DNA from: Streptomyces tibetensis
GTDB taxonomy: Bacteria > Actinomycetota > Actinomycetes > Streptomycetales > Streptomycetaceae
DNA: 64,000 bases
Assembly: GCF_007655005.1 (NCBI RefSeq)
Contig: NZ_SZVW01000009.1
Span: 186,001 to 250,000 of the forward strand
Reading direction: 5' to 3'
Shown here: positions 33,202-40,625 of the stretch, piece after piece
Layout of the letters: each line of letters starts with the position of its first letter
Position numbering within the stretch: position 1 is the stretch's first letter
The notes under the pieces: generated by a model
What the model was told of the DNA's origin: nothing
What the model saw: only the letters and a program-made list of their open reading frames with translations
Databases searched by the model: none
Program-made: the position numbers and the translations under genes

Positions 33202-34935
33202 TCAGGCCACCGGCGACCTCGTGTGCGCCGCGGCGACGGCGTGCGGGTCGGCGAAGACCCGTGGGTCGTCCCAGAGCAGCTGAATGCCGCGCGCCCAGTG
33301 GTCCTCCTCCGCGAGGGCCTCCTCGCGCAGGGCGAGGACGTGGCGGGGGAGTTCGGCGGGCGGTACGGCCATGACGTGCGCGTCGAGCGCGTCGAGGAAC
33401 GCCTTGCCGGTGCAGCCGTCCGTTCCGGCGCACTCCTCCTGTCCGGAGCCGCAGCCGCCCCGCGACCACACGATCACCGGGGCCGGTGCGGCGAGCGAGA
33501 TGTCGAAGTGGGGCCGGGTGCGGACGGCGGACGGGGCGGGGCCGAACCCGGCGAGACAGGCGTCGTGCTGCCGCAGCCGCAACCGCAGCCGCCCGGGCTC
33601 CTGCGGACCGCCGCACTCCACCCGGTGCATCCGCGCGCCCGGCCAGGAGTCGAGGCGCTTCCACGCCCGGGTCAGCACGTGCCGGGTGCTGGCCTTGCGC
33701 CGGGCGTGGTCGGTGACGACCAGCGGGTAGACGCAGCCGAGCGGCGTGTCGTCGTCCGGGGCGCTGCCCCAGCGGTCGACCGGCCAGTCCAGCCAGTCCC
33801 GGGGCAGTGCGAACGCGACCAACTCGTCCGCACCTGGCGTCAGATACCGGAAGGCCGCCTCGATCCCCTCCTGCACATAGGCGTGCAGCCGGTGCTGCTC
33901 GACCGTGCCGGACTCGACCGGGTGCCGCCGTCCCCCGCTGTACGCGGACACCTCGACGCGGACCAGGCCGTCGCCCGCTCCGCTGTGCCCGAGCTCGACC
34001 AGGATGGGCGACCACTCGGGCACCTCCCGCGCCGGGGGTTCCCCGGCCGGGGTGTGCAGCAGCGCCTGAAGCCGGTCGGCGAACCGGGCGACGGTCCGGG
34101 CGGCGCCGGGGCCGTCGAGTTCGCACAGCACGAACAGGGCCGCCGACCACAGCGAGTCGAACCCCTCCTCGGGCGGCGGGGGATCGAACAGGTCGGCCGC
34201 CGCCGTGTACAGCCGCACCGGGTCGCAGTCGACGCCCGCGCGGGCCGCCTTCTCGACCAGGGCACGCAGCCGGGCCCGGTCGGCGCTGGTGTGGTCGGAG
34301 GTGGGGACCAGGCTCTGCAGGCCCCGCCAGTAGCGCGCCATGACCTGGGTGGGCATCATCCGGCCGGTACGCACCTGCCCGCTGCCGGAGTCCGCCGTGA
34401 CCATGCCGACGACCTCGCCGCTGTCCGCCAGGGTGACCGCGGCCCCGCTGAAGCCGGGGGCCAGGGGCTGCCCGCCCTGGTGCCAGGACTCCAGCTGGAG
34501 CCACTCGCGTCTGATCAACTGCGGTGCGGTGACGCGGCATTCGGCCAGGGTGCCCTCGTCGAAGCCGGCGGGGAACCCGTAGACGACCAGCTTGCGGGCC
34601 GCCGCGCCGTGCGCCGCGGCGACCGGGGCCAGGGCCGCCGGGGCGATCGGCATCTCCCGGTCCAGTTCCAGTACGGCCAGGTCACCGGGGTCGGTGACGC
34701 CGCCGCCCCAGCCGCCGTGCGCGACGACCCGGGCGGGGACGGGTGGGCTGCCGGGCCGCTCGGTGAAGGTCACCGCCAGGTCCTCGCCGTCACCCACGAC
34801 ATGGGCGCACGTCAGCACCGTGCTCGGGGTGACCAGGAAACCCGCTCCGGCCACCCGGCCCCGTAACTCGACCCGGGCGTGCCACTCGGCGCTGTGCAGA
34901 GCGCTCGCCGGTGCGCTGTTCACGGCGTTGTTCAT
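33202..34935 (-). CDS. Trypsin-like protease with VMAP domains
   Basis: The protein has 577 residues. The N-terminal domain is a chymotrypsin-fold protease with a complete triad: His45 in Val-Leu-Thr-Cys-Ala-His, Asp85 in Asp-Pro-Gly-Asp-Leu-Ala and Ser163 in Pro-Gly-Phe-Ser-Gly-Ala-Ala. The rest looks like the vWA-MoxR-associated protein middle and C-terminal domains, with Pro-Val-Ile-Val-Trp-Ser-Arg and a Leu-Leu-Trp-Asp-Asp-Pro-Arg ending. There is no signal peptide, so the protease would act inside the cell. The ATG at 34935 overlaps the stop of the small upstream gene (ATGA). The likely role is a protease effector held in check by the VMAP/MoxR module until a trigger such as infection. 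Confidence 0.85.
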   Translation of the reverse strand: MNNAVNSAPASALHSAEWHARVELRGRVAGAGFLVTPSTVLTCAHVVGDGEDLAVTFTERPGSPPVPARVVAHGGWGGGVTDPGDLAVLELDREMPIAPAALAPVAAAHGAAARKLVVYGFPAGFDEGTLAECRVTAPQLIRREWLQLESWHQGGQPLAPGFSGAAVTLADSGEVVGMVTADSGSGQVRTGRMMPTQVMARYWRGLQSLVPTSDHTSADRARLRALVEKAARAGVDCDPVRLYTAAADLFDPPPPEEGFDSLWSAALFVLCELDGPGAARTVARFADRLQALLHTPAGEPPAREVPEWSPILVELGHSGAGDGLVRVEVSAYSGGRRHPVESGTVEQHRLHAYVQEGIEAAFRYLTPGADELVAFALPRDWLDWPVDRWGSAPDDDTPLGCVYPLVVTDHARRKASTRHVLTRAWKRLDSWPGARMHRVECGGPQEPGRLRLRLRQHDACLAGFGPAPSAVRTRPHFDISLAAPAPVIVWSRGGCGSGQEECAGTDGCTGKAFLDALDAHVMAVPPAELPRHVLALREEALAEEDHWARGIQLLWDDPRVFADPHAVAAAHTRSPVA

Positions 34936-35270
34936 GAGGCGGCGCCGGCCTCCGGGGCGGACGGGGACCACGTCAGCTTGACCACCAGATGCCCCTCGGC
35001 GGTGCCCTTCGCGATGAACGCGCCCGTCTCGGCGGCCAGTTTCACCCCGAACTCGATCTCCACACCGTCGGGCCTCAGTGAGCCGTCCCGGAAGACGCGC
35101 AGCGCCGACTCGGCCGCCGCCCGCACCCCGTCCAGGGCGCCCTCGAACGTGCGGGCCGCCTGGACCGTGCCGTCGCCGCGGGAGACCAGGCGGGAACCGG
35201 ACCGCTCCTCCACGGCCTCGACCGCGACCACGGCCCCGTCACCGGTCCTGAATTCGACCAACCCGTCCAC
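34932..35270 (-). CDS. Trypsin-co-occurring domain protein (CU044_2847 family)
   Basis: The protein has 112 residues from a GTG at 35270. It reads Leu-Val-Glu-Phe-Arg-Thr-Gly-Asp-Gly-Ala-Val-Val, a helix Phe-Glu-Gly-Ala-Leu-Asp-Gly-Val-Arg, then Pro-Asp-Gly-Val-Glu-Ile-Glu-Phe-Gly-Val-Lys-Leu and Gly-His-Leu-Val-Val-Lys-Leu-Thr-Trp. This is the small domain that tends to occur next to intracellular trypsin-like proteases of conflict systems and is thought to recognise or tether targets. It overlaps the protease gene by four bases and is the first gene of the minus-strand set. A longer frame to 35354 exists but adds unlikely residues; GGGGG just upstream of the GTG supports this start. Confidence 0.75.
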   Translation of the reverse strand: MDGLVEFRTGDGAVVAVEAVEERSGSRLVSRGDGTVQAARTFEGALDGVRAAAESALRVFRDGSLRPDGVEIEFGVKLAAETGAFIAKGTAEGHLVVKLTWSPSAPEAGAAS

Positions 35271-35341
35271 GACACCCCCGTCGTTCGATTGCGCTGGGCA
35301 GCACCATTGTGACGGAAGGTACGCGATGGCGCAGGGGGCAT

Positions 35342-36691
35342 TCACCGATCCCACTGACCGACGGTCCCCCGGATCACCCCCAGTTCCACCAGGTCCTGCG
35401 GCCGGATGCGCAGCTGGTCCGCCGTCGACTCCACTTCACGCGCGGGTCGTTTGAGGATGGCCGCCGCGAGTTCCGGCGCGATCACGGAGAAGTAGCTGTC
35501 GGGGGTGGCCCAGGTGTTGCCGGGGGCCGCCAGGGCCAGGGCGCCGCCGGAGCCGCCCTCGCCGATCACCAGTGTGGTCATCGGGGTGCGGGCGCCCGCG
35601 ACCACCCCGAACAGGTCGGCGATCGCCGCGCCCACGCCCTGCCGCTCCGCCTCCGCGTCATTGGCCGCGCCCGGAGTGTCCACCAGCGTCAGCACCGGGA
35701 TGCCGAGCCGGTCGGCGAGGCGGATCAGCCGGGCGGCGGTGCGGTAGCCGGCGGGACAGGTCGCGGTCCCGGTCTGCGCGGCGTACGCGACCGTACGGCC
35801 CTCGTGCGTGCCGAAGCCGCACAGCATGCCGTCCGGGTCCGTGCCGCCGCAGCGGTCGCCGCTGATCGCGACCCGGTCGGTGAAGTAGGCGTCCAGGTAG
35901 GCGGCGGCCCGCGGCCGTCGGGGCGAACGCGCGCGGCGGACGGCGTCCCAGCCCGTCGTGGGCAAAACCGTGGACCCGCCGAGCGGTTCGGGCGGCGGGG
36001 CGGGCGTGGTGGACGGGCACGTCAGCAGCCGCAGCCACCGCCCCAGCGTCTCGCGGAGCTCCTCCGGTCCTACGACCGCGTCCGCCGCGCCCGCCGCGAC
36101 CTGCGCCTGCGCCGTGTACGCCGCCGGGTCCGCGTCCGCCGGCCGTACCCGGGAGCCGGCGAATCCCACCTGGGCGCCGGGCAGCGCGAGCGTCACGTCG
36201 GCCCCCGCGCCCAGGGTGGCCCAGCCGCCCCCGGTCGTCGGGTCGCGCAGGACCGCGATCTGCGCGAGGGAGGCCGCCCGCGTGAGCGCCGACTGGCGGG
36301 CCACCCGCTGGAGTTGAGTCAGCGCGAGCATGCCCTCCTGCATGCGGCTGCCGCCCGTCGCCACCAGCGGCACCACCGGGAAGCGGCGTTCCCGGGCGTA
36401 GGCGTACGCCGCCTCCAGCCGGTCGCCGGTGCGCTCGCCCAGGGAGCCGCCGAGGAAGCCGAACTCGAACGCGATCAGCACGGCCCGGGTGCCGCCCACG
36501 CGGGCGGTGCCGCAGACCACGGACTCCTGCTCGCCGGTGCGCTCGGCGGCACGGGCACGGGAGGCGTCGTAGCCCGGCCAGCCGAGCGGGCCGTCGGTCT
36601 TGGAGTTCCGTGACGGGGCGGGGAGTTCGGCGAAGGTGGCGTCGTCGGCGAGGGCGGTGACGACCTCGCGGGCGGAGCGGAGCTCAGTCAT
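35342..36691 (-). CDS. Acyl-CoA carboxylase carboxyltransferase-type protein
   Basis: The protein has 449 residues in a single chain with two crotonase-fold halves, as in biotin-dependent carboxyltransferase beta subunits but shorter than the usual 520 or so. The N-half has Phe-Leu-Gly-Gly-Ser-Leu-Gly-Glu and Thr-Gly-Gly-Ser-Arg-Met-Gln-Glu-Gly, the acyl-CoA oxyanion region. The C-half has Val-Asp-Thr-Pro-Gly-Ala and Gly-Glu-Gly-Gly-Ser-Gly-Gly-Ala-Leu-Ala, the biotin side. It would move a carboxyl group from biotin to acyl-CoA, but no biotin carboxylase or carrier gene is here. The start overlaps the matB stop by eight bases, so the pair is coupled and likely shares malonyl- or methylmalonyl-CoA chemistry. 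Confidence 0.8.
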   Translation of the reverse strand: MTELRSAREVVTALADDATFAELPAPSRNSKTDGPLGWPGYDASRARAAERTGEQESVVCGTARVGGTRAVLIAFEFGFLGGSLGERTGDRLEAAYAYARERRFPVVPLVATGGSRMQEGMLALTQLQRVARQSALTRAASLAQIAVLRDPTTGGGWATLGAGADVTLALPGAQVGFAGSRVRPADADPAAYTAQAQVAAGAADAVVGPEELRETLGRWLRLLTCPSTTPAPPPEPLGGSTVLPTTGWDAVRRARSPRRPRAAAYLDAYFTDRVAISGDRCGGTDPDGMLCGFGTHEGRTVAYAAQTGTATCPAGYRTAARLIRLADRLGIPVLTLVDTPGAANDAEAERQGVGAAIADLFGVVAGARTPMTTLVIGEGGSGGALALAAPGNTWATPDSYFSVIAPELAAAILKRPAREVESTADQLRIRPQDLVELGVIRGTVGQWDR

Positions 36692-38129
36692 GGGCCAGCG
36701 CCCGCTTCATGATCTTCCCCATGTCGTTGCGGGGCAGTGCGTCGAGGTGGTGCACGACCCTCGGCCGCTTGTGCGGCGCGAGCCGCCCCGCCACATGGTC
36801 CGCCAGCTCATCCAGCCCGGGCGGCGACTGGGGATCCGCGGGCACGATCCATGCCACGATCCGCTCGCCCAGGTCGGCGTCCGGTTCCCCGGTGACGGCC
36901 GCCTCCCGCACCCCCGGGTGTTCCAGGAGCGCGTTCTCGATCTCACCGGCCCCGATCTTGTAACCGCCGCTCTTGATCAGGTCGGTGGCCTTGCGGCCGA
37001 CGATCCGGACGTAGCCGTCGGGGTCGCGCACCGCCATGTCGCCGGTGCGGAAGAAGCCGTCGGCGGTGAAGGCGGCGGCGGTGGCGTCGGGGCGGTTGAG
37101 GTACTCGGTGAACAGGTTCGGCCCGCGCACCTGGATCTCGCCCACCGTCTCCCCGTCGTACGCGGTGACCTCCGAGCCGTCCTCCTCGGCCAGCCGCAGC
37201 TCCACACCCGGCAGGGGCACGCCGACCGTGCCCGGGCGGGCCTCGCCGTCGGCGCGGACGCTGGTGTTCATCAGCGTCTCCGTCATGCCGTACCGCTCGA
37301 TCACCCGCCGCCCGGTCGCGGTCGCGATCCGGCCGTGGTCGTGCACCGGCAGCGCCGCGGAACCGGAGACCAGCAGCCGGGCCCCGGTCAGCGCCTTCAC
37401 CAGGTCCGGGTCGCTCGTCACGGCCTCTGCGATGCGGTGGTACATCGTCGGCACGCCGAACAGCATGGTCGCGCCGGCGTTCAGCTCGCGGGCCACGCCC
37501 TGGGTGGTGAAGCGGCCCAGGTGGCGCACCGACCCACCGCGCCGCAACGGGCCGAGGATGCCCAGGACCAGACCGTGCACGTGGAACAGCGGCAGTCCGT
37601 GGACGAGCACGTCGTCGCCGGTCCACTGCCAGGCGTCCGCCAGGGCGTCCAGGGTCCTCGCGACGGCCCGGCGCGGCAGGACGGCGCCCTTGGGCGGGCC
37701 GGTGGTGCCGGAGGTGTAGACGATCAGGGCCGGGGCGTCGTCGTCGGCCCGCTCCTCGGGGGCGGGGCCGGAGCCGCGGACGTCGACATCGACGCGGGGC
37801 AGATCCCGTACGGGAGCCGGGAGTTGGTCGTCGGGCGCCGTGAGCACCAGGTCGGGGGCGCTGTCGGCCAGGATGTGCCCGAGTTCCTTCTCGCCGGACT
37901 TGGGGTTGAGCGGTACGGCGGGGACCCCGGCCAGCAGCGCGGCGACGACGGCGACGGCGGTCTCCATGGTGGGCGTCGCCCAGACGGCGACCCGGCGGGC
38001 GTCCCCGACGCGTTCCGCGGTCGCACCGGCCGCGGCGGCGAGCTCGCCGTAGGTCAGGGAGCGCTCGCCGAACCGCAGGGCGGGCGCGTCGGCGGAACCG
38101 CTGGTCAGGGCCGGGAAAAGGGAGGTCAC
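36684..38129 (-). CDS. matB: Malonyl-CoA synthetase
   Basis: The protein has 481 residues in the acyl-CoA synthetase (ANL) family. The AMP-binding signature Tyr-Thr-Ser-Gly-Thr-Thr-Gly-Pro-Pro-Lys-Gly lies near residue 157, the Tyr-Gly-Met-Thr-Glu motif near 280, and the C-terminal catalytic Lys in Asn-Asp-Met-Gly-Lys-Ile-Met-Lys near 473. It resembles the structurally studied MatB of S. coelicolor, which makes malonyl- and methylmalonyl-CoA from the free diacids. The short length compared with fatty-acyl ligases and the start Ser-Leu-Phe-Pro-Ala-Leu fit. The GTG at 38129 has AAGGAG nine bases upstream. The product feeds polyketide or fatty-acid synthesis, and the coupled carboxyltransferase gene may interconvert it. 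Confidence 0.85.
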   Translation of the reverse strand: MTSLFPALTSGSADAPALRFGERSLTYGELAAAAGATAERVGDARRVAVWATPTMETAVAVVAALLAGVPAVPLNPKSGEKELGHILADSAPDLVLTAPDDQLPAPVRDLPRVDVDVRGSGPAPEERADDDAPALIVYTSGTTGPPKGAVLPRRAVARTLDALADAWQWTGDDVLVHGLPLFHVHGLVLGILGPLRRGGSVRHLGRFTTQGVARELNAGATMLFGVPTMYHRIAEAVTSDPDLVKALTGARLLVSGSAALPVHDHGRIATATGRRVIERYGMTETLMNTSVRADGEARPGTVGVPLPGVELRLAEEDGSEVTAYDGETVGEIQVRGPNLFTEYLNRPDATAAAFTADGFFRTGDMAVRDPDGYVRIVGRKATDLIKSGGYKIGAGEIENALLEHPGVREAAVTGEPDADLGERIVAWIVPADPQSPPGLDELADHVAGRLAPHKRPRVVHHLDALPRNDMGKIMKRALAHD

Positions 38130-38423
38130 GCGGCACATCTCCTTAGCTGTTTGCCTGTTCACGGGTCATCGGTGCGGCTGTCCCCAGCCGGGGACGACCA
38201 TCACCAGCCAGGCCGCCGCCGGGACGAGGGCGACCACGATCCCTCCGTACACCATCAGCTGCCGGAAGAAACGTTCACGGTCGACGTCGGGTGCGGCGGC
38301 GAGATCGAGTGCGCCGCCGGCCGGGAACGGGCGCCCATGATCCCCACGGAGGAGGCGAAGACCGGGGCCAGGGCGCCGATGGAGCGAGTGCCGGTGCAGG
38401 CCCGTGGTCCTACGCCGTCCGGG
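38130..38423 (-). other. Spacer with a possible decayed small membrane gene
   Basis: On the minus strand a frame ending at 38166 reads Arg-Glu-Arg-Phe-Phe-Arg-Gln-Leu-Met-Val-Tyr-Gly-Gly-Ile-Val-Val-Ala and a second hydrophobic run ending Gly-Trp-Gly-Gln-Pro-His-Arg. It looks like a one-span membrane protein, but no start codon with a ribosome site is visible upstream, and the neighbouring frame carries the coding look between 38330 and 38400. I read it as a frameshifted remnant, or as a start I cannot see. Confidence 0.35.
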
Positions 38424-39497
38424 TCATGCCTCCACCACGTCCGCCACCACACAGCTGACGTTGTCCGGGCCGCCCGCCGTGTTCGCCGCCTCGACCAGGG
38501 CCCGCACCGTCTCGTCGGGGGAGGCGGGCGTGGCGAGGAGTTGCCGGACGCGGGTGTCGGGGACGACGCCCGACAGGCCGTCCGAGCACAGCAGATACCG
38601 GTCGCCGGGGCGGGCGTCGTGCAGACGGAGGTCCGGAGCCGCCGGGGACCCGCTGGTGAGGGCCTTCAGGAGCAGGGCGCGCTGCGGGTGCGAGGCCGCT
38701 TCCTCGGGCGTCAGCCTGCCCTCGTCGACCATCGACTGGACCATCGTGTGGTCGTGGGTGATGCGGAACAGTTCGCCGTCGCGCAGCAGATACGCGCGGG
38801 AGTCGCCGATGTGCACCAGCGCCAGCCGCGAGCCCGTCCACAGCAGGGCCGTCAGGGTCGTGCCGACGTCGCCGGAGCCGTCCGCGACGTCCCGCACGGC
38901 CTGTTCGGCGCCCCGTACCGCGTCCTCCAGGATGTCGAGGACACCACCGGCGGGGACCTCGTCGGTGTCCAGAAAGCGCAGCGCCTCCACGGCCGCACTG
39001 CTCGCGGGTGCGCCCGCCGGTCCGAAGCCGTCGGCCACGGCGAGCAGCCGGGTGCCCGCGTAGGCGGTGTCCTGGTTGGCGGGGCGCACGCGGCCGGTGT
39101 CCGAGTGGGCGGAGTAGCGCAGTTCCAGCATGGCGGTGTCCTTCCCGGGCCCGTCCGGGCCCGTCGTCAGGTGATCGACCAGGAACGCGGCGAGGTCCCG
39201 CCGGACCGCCGTCTCCGCCTCGACGCGCGCCCAGAAGGCACGGATCTCGCGGGCGGCGGCCGACGGGTCGCGATCGTGCAGGAGGCACACCCGGCGGATC
39301 TCGGCCAGCGGCATGCCCAGCCGCCGCAGCCACGCCACCAGCCGGGCCCGCTCCAGCTGTGCGGCCGCGTAGTACCGGTATCCGGTGTCCGGGTCCACAC
39401 GGGCGGGCCGCAGCAGGTCCAGCTCGTCGTACAGGCGCAGTGCCTTCGGCGAGAGCCGGCTCGCCTTCGCGAACGCGCCGATCGTGAGCATGGCCAT
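38424..39497 (-). CDS. MerR-type regulator fused to PP2C phosphatase
   Basis: The protein has 357 residues. Residues 1-75 are a MerR helix-turn-helix (Leu-Thr-Ile-Gly-Ala-Phe-Ala-Lys-Ala-Ser-Arg-Leu-Ser, then Leu-Arg-Leu-Tyr-Asp-Glu-Leu-Asp-Leu-Leu-Arg-Pro and Gly-Tyr-Arg-Tyr-Tyr), followed by a coiled linker. From about residue 125 there is a PP2C Ser/Thr phosphatase: Val-Arg-Pro-Ala-Asn-Gln-Asp, Ala-Val-Ala-Asp-Gly-Phe-Gly (metal Asp), Gly-Asp-Ser-Arg-Ala-Tyr, Cys-Ser-Asp-Gly-Leu-Ser and Gly-Gly-Pro-Asp-Asn-Val-Ser. All metal-ligand Asp positions appear kept. The ATG at 39497 lies behind a G-rich site. It would tie DNA binding to dephosphorylation, perhaps with the phosphatase as the effector domain of the regulator. 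Confidence 0.85.
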   Translation of the reverse strand: MAMLTIGAFAKASRLSPKALRLYDELDLLRPARVDPDTGYRYYAAAQLERARLVAWLRRLGMPLAEIRRVCLLHDRDPSAAAREIRAFWARVEAETAVRRDLAAFLVDHLTTGPDGPGKDTAMLELRYSAHSDTGRVRPANQDTAYAGTRLLAVADGFGPAGAPASSAAVEALRFLDTDEVPAGGVLDILEDAVRGAEQAVRDVADGSGDVGTTLTALLWTGSRLALVHIGDSRAYLLRDGELFRITHDHTMVQSMVDEGRLTPEEAASHPQRALLLKALTSGSPAAPDLRLHDARPGDRYLLCSDGLSGVVPDTRVRQLLATPASPDETVRALVEAANTAGGPDNVSCVVADVVEA

Positions 39498-39637
39498 ACG
39501 TCCCCCCGCGGTCCTCGCGTCCTGCGCGCTCGTCCGTTCCGCCAGCCACCGATGCTGGGGCTTCACCGAAGGTGAAGGTCAAACGGGGTGTCGCGGTTCC
39601 GGGCGGGATTGTTAGCCTGCGACGGACATCGGGTCGA

Positions 39638-39670
39638 TCGTCCGTACGTCGTCCGTACATCGTCCGTACG
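39638..39670 (+). repeat. Three 11-bp direct repeats in a leader region
   Basis: TCGTCCGTACR is repeated three times with no spacer (39638-39648, 39649-39659, 39660-39670), directly in front of the GAGGAGG ribosome site of the ATP-grasp gene. An 11-base period equals about one helical turn, so a DNA-binding protein could occupy the same face three times; slippage is the other explanation. Confidence 0.7.
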
Positions 39671-39684
39671 AGGAGGCAGTCGCC

Positions 39685-40563
39685 GTGGCCGGCACCCCGC
39701 GCATCGCCGTCGTCACCTACGACCCCCGCGCCGAGCAGCACAAGGACCGGGACCTGCCGGTGCTGGTGGACGCGCTGCGGGAAGCCGGGGCCGATGCCGT
39801 GGCCGTCGCCTGGGACGACCCGGGCGTGGACTGGGCCGGGTTCGACCTCGCCCTCCTGCGCTCCACGTGGGACTACAGCTGGCGCGCCGGGGAGTTCACG
39901 GCGTGGGCCGAGCGGTGCGCGAAGACGACGCGGCTCGCCAACCCGGTCGGTGTCGTGCGGTGGAACGCCGACAAGCGCTACCTCGGGCAGCTCGCCGAGG
40001 CCGGAGTGCCCGCCGTGCCCACCCGGTACTTCGCGCCCGGTGACCCCGTCGCCCTGCCCGCCGACGGCGAGTACGTCGTGAAGCCCGCCTCCGGGGCAGG
40101 TGCCCGGTACGCCGCCCGCTACCCGGCCGGGGAGCGGGAGGCCGCCGTACGGCAGATCGAGCGCATGCACGCCGAGGGGTTCACCGTCATGGTGCAGCCG
40201 TATCTGAGCGGCATCGACACGCACGGCGAGCGGGCCCTGCAGTTCTTCGGCGGGCGTCTGCTGCACGCCAGCGTCAAGGGCGCCGTGCTCGCGCCGGGCA
40301 CGCCGTACGACGCCGACAAGGTCGCCCACCCCGACCTCCGCCCCTGGGAGCCGACCGCGGACGAACTGGCCGTCGCCGAGCGGGCACTGGCCGCCGTACC
40401 GGGGGACGCGGAGCTGCTGTACGCGCGGGTGGACCTCGTCACCGGACCGGACGGCGAGCCGTGCGTGATGGAGCTGGAGCTGATCGAGCCGAACCTGTTC
40501 CTGGGTCTGCACCCTGACTCGCTGCCGAGGGTCGTGCGGGCGGTGCTGGCCGCCGCCGGCTGA
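39685..40563 (+). CDS. ATP-grasp domain enzyme
   Basis: The protein has 292 residues and likely ligates two substrates through an acyl-phosphate. It has Tyr-Val-Val-Lys-Pro-Ala-Ser-Gly-Ala-Gly (ATP-binding Lys near residue 132), Val-Met-Val-Gln-Pro-Tyr-Leu, and a late Ala-Arg-Val-Asp and Glu-Leu-Glu-Leu-Ile-Glu-Pro-Asn metal site (near 268) as in glutathione synthetase-like and RimK-like folds. The N-terminus Arg-Ile-Ala-Val-Val-Thr-Tyr-Asp and Leu-Arg-Ser-Thr-Trp-Asp-Tyr are the pattern of a widespread actinobacterial ATP-grasp family with no assigned product. The GTG start follows GAGGAGG at good spacing. It is divergent from the MerR-PP2C gene and 62 bases from an MFS exporter, so it could make an exported small peptide or amino-acid conjugate. 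Confidence 0.8.
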   Translation: MAGTPRIAVVTYDPRAEQHKDRDLPVLVDALREAGADAVAVAWDDPGVDWAGFDLALLRSTWDYSWRAGEFTAWAERCAKTTRLANPVGVVRWNADKRYLGQLAEAGVPAVPTRYFAPGDPVALPADGEYVVKPASGAGARYAARYPAGEREAAVRQIERMHAEGFTVMVQPYLSGIDTHGERALQFFGGRLLHASVKGAVLAPGTPYDADKVAHPDLRPWEPTADELAVAERALAAVPGDAELLYARVDLVTGPDGEPCVMELELIEPNLFLGLHPDSLPRVVRAVLAAAG

Positions 40564-40625
40564 GCACGGCGCGCGGTACGTCCCCTGACGTCCCGTGATG
40601 CGGCTTTTGGTGTAGTGGTAGGGCC

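Noticed and set aside
35342..36691. Malonate decarboxylase rather than acyl-CoA carboxylase
   Set aside because: A single-chain two-half carboxyltransferase next to matB could be either, but the other malonate decarboxylase subunits are absent.
40607..40622. tRNA-like GGTGTAGTGGTAG before the MFS gene
   Set aside because: It resembles a D arm only; no anticodon arm, T arm or acceptor stem follows.
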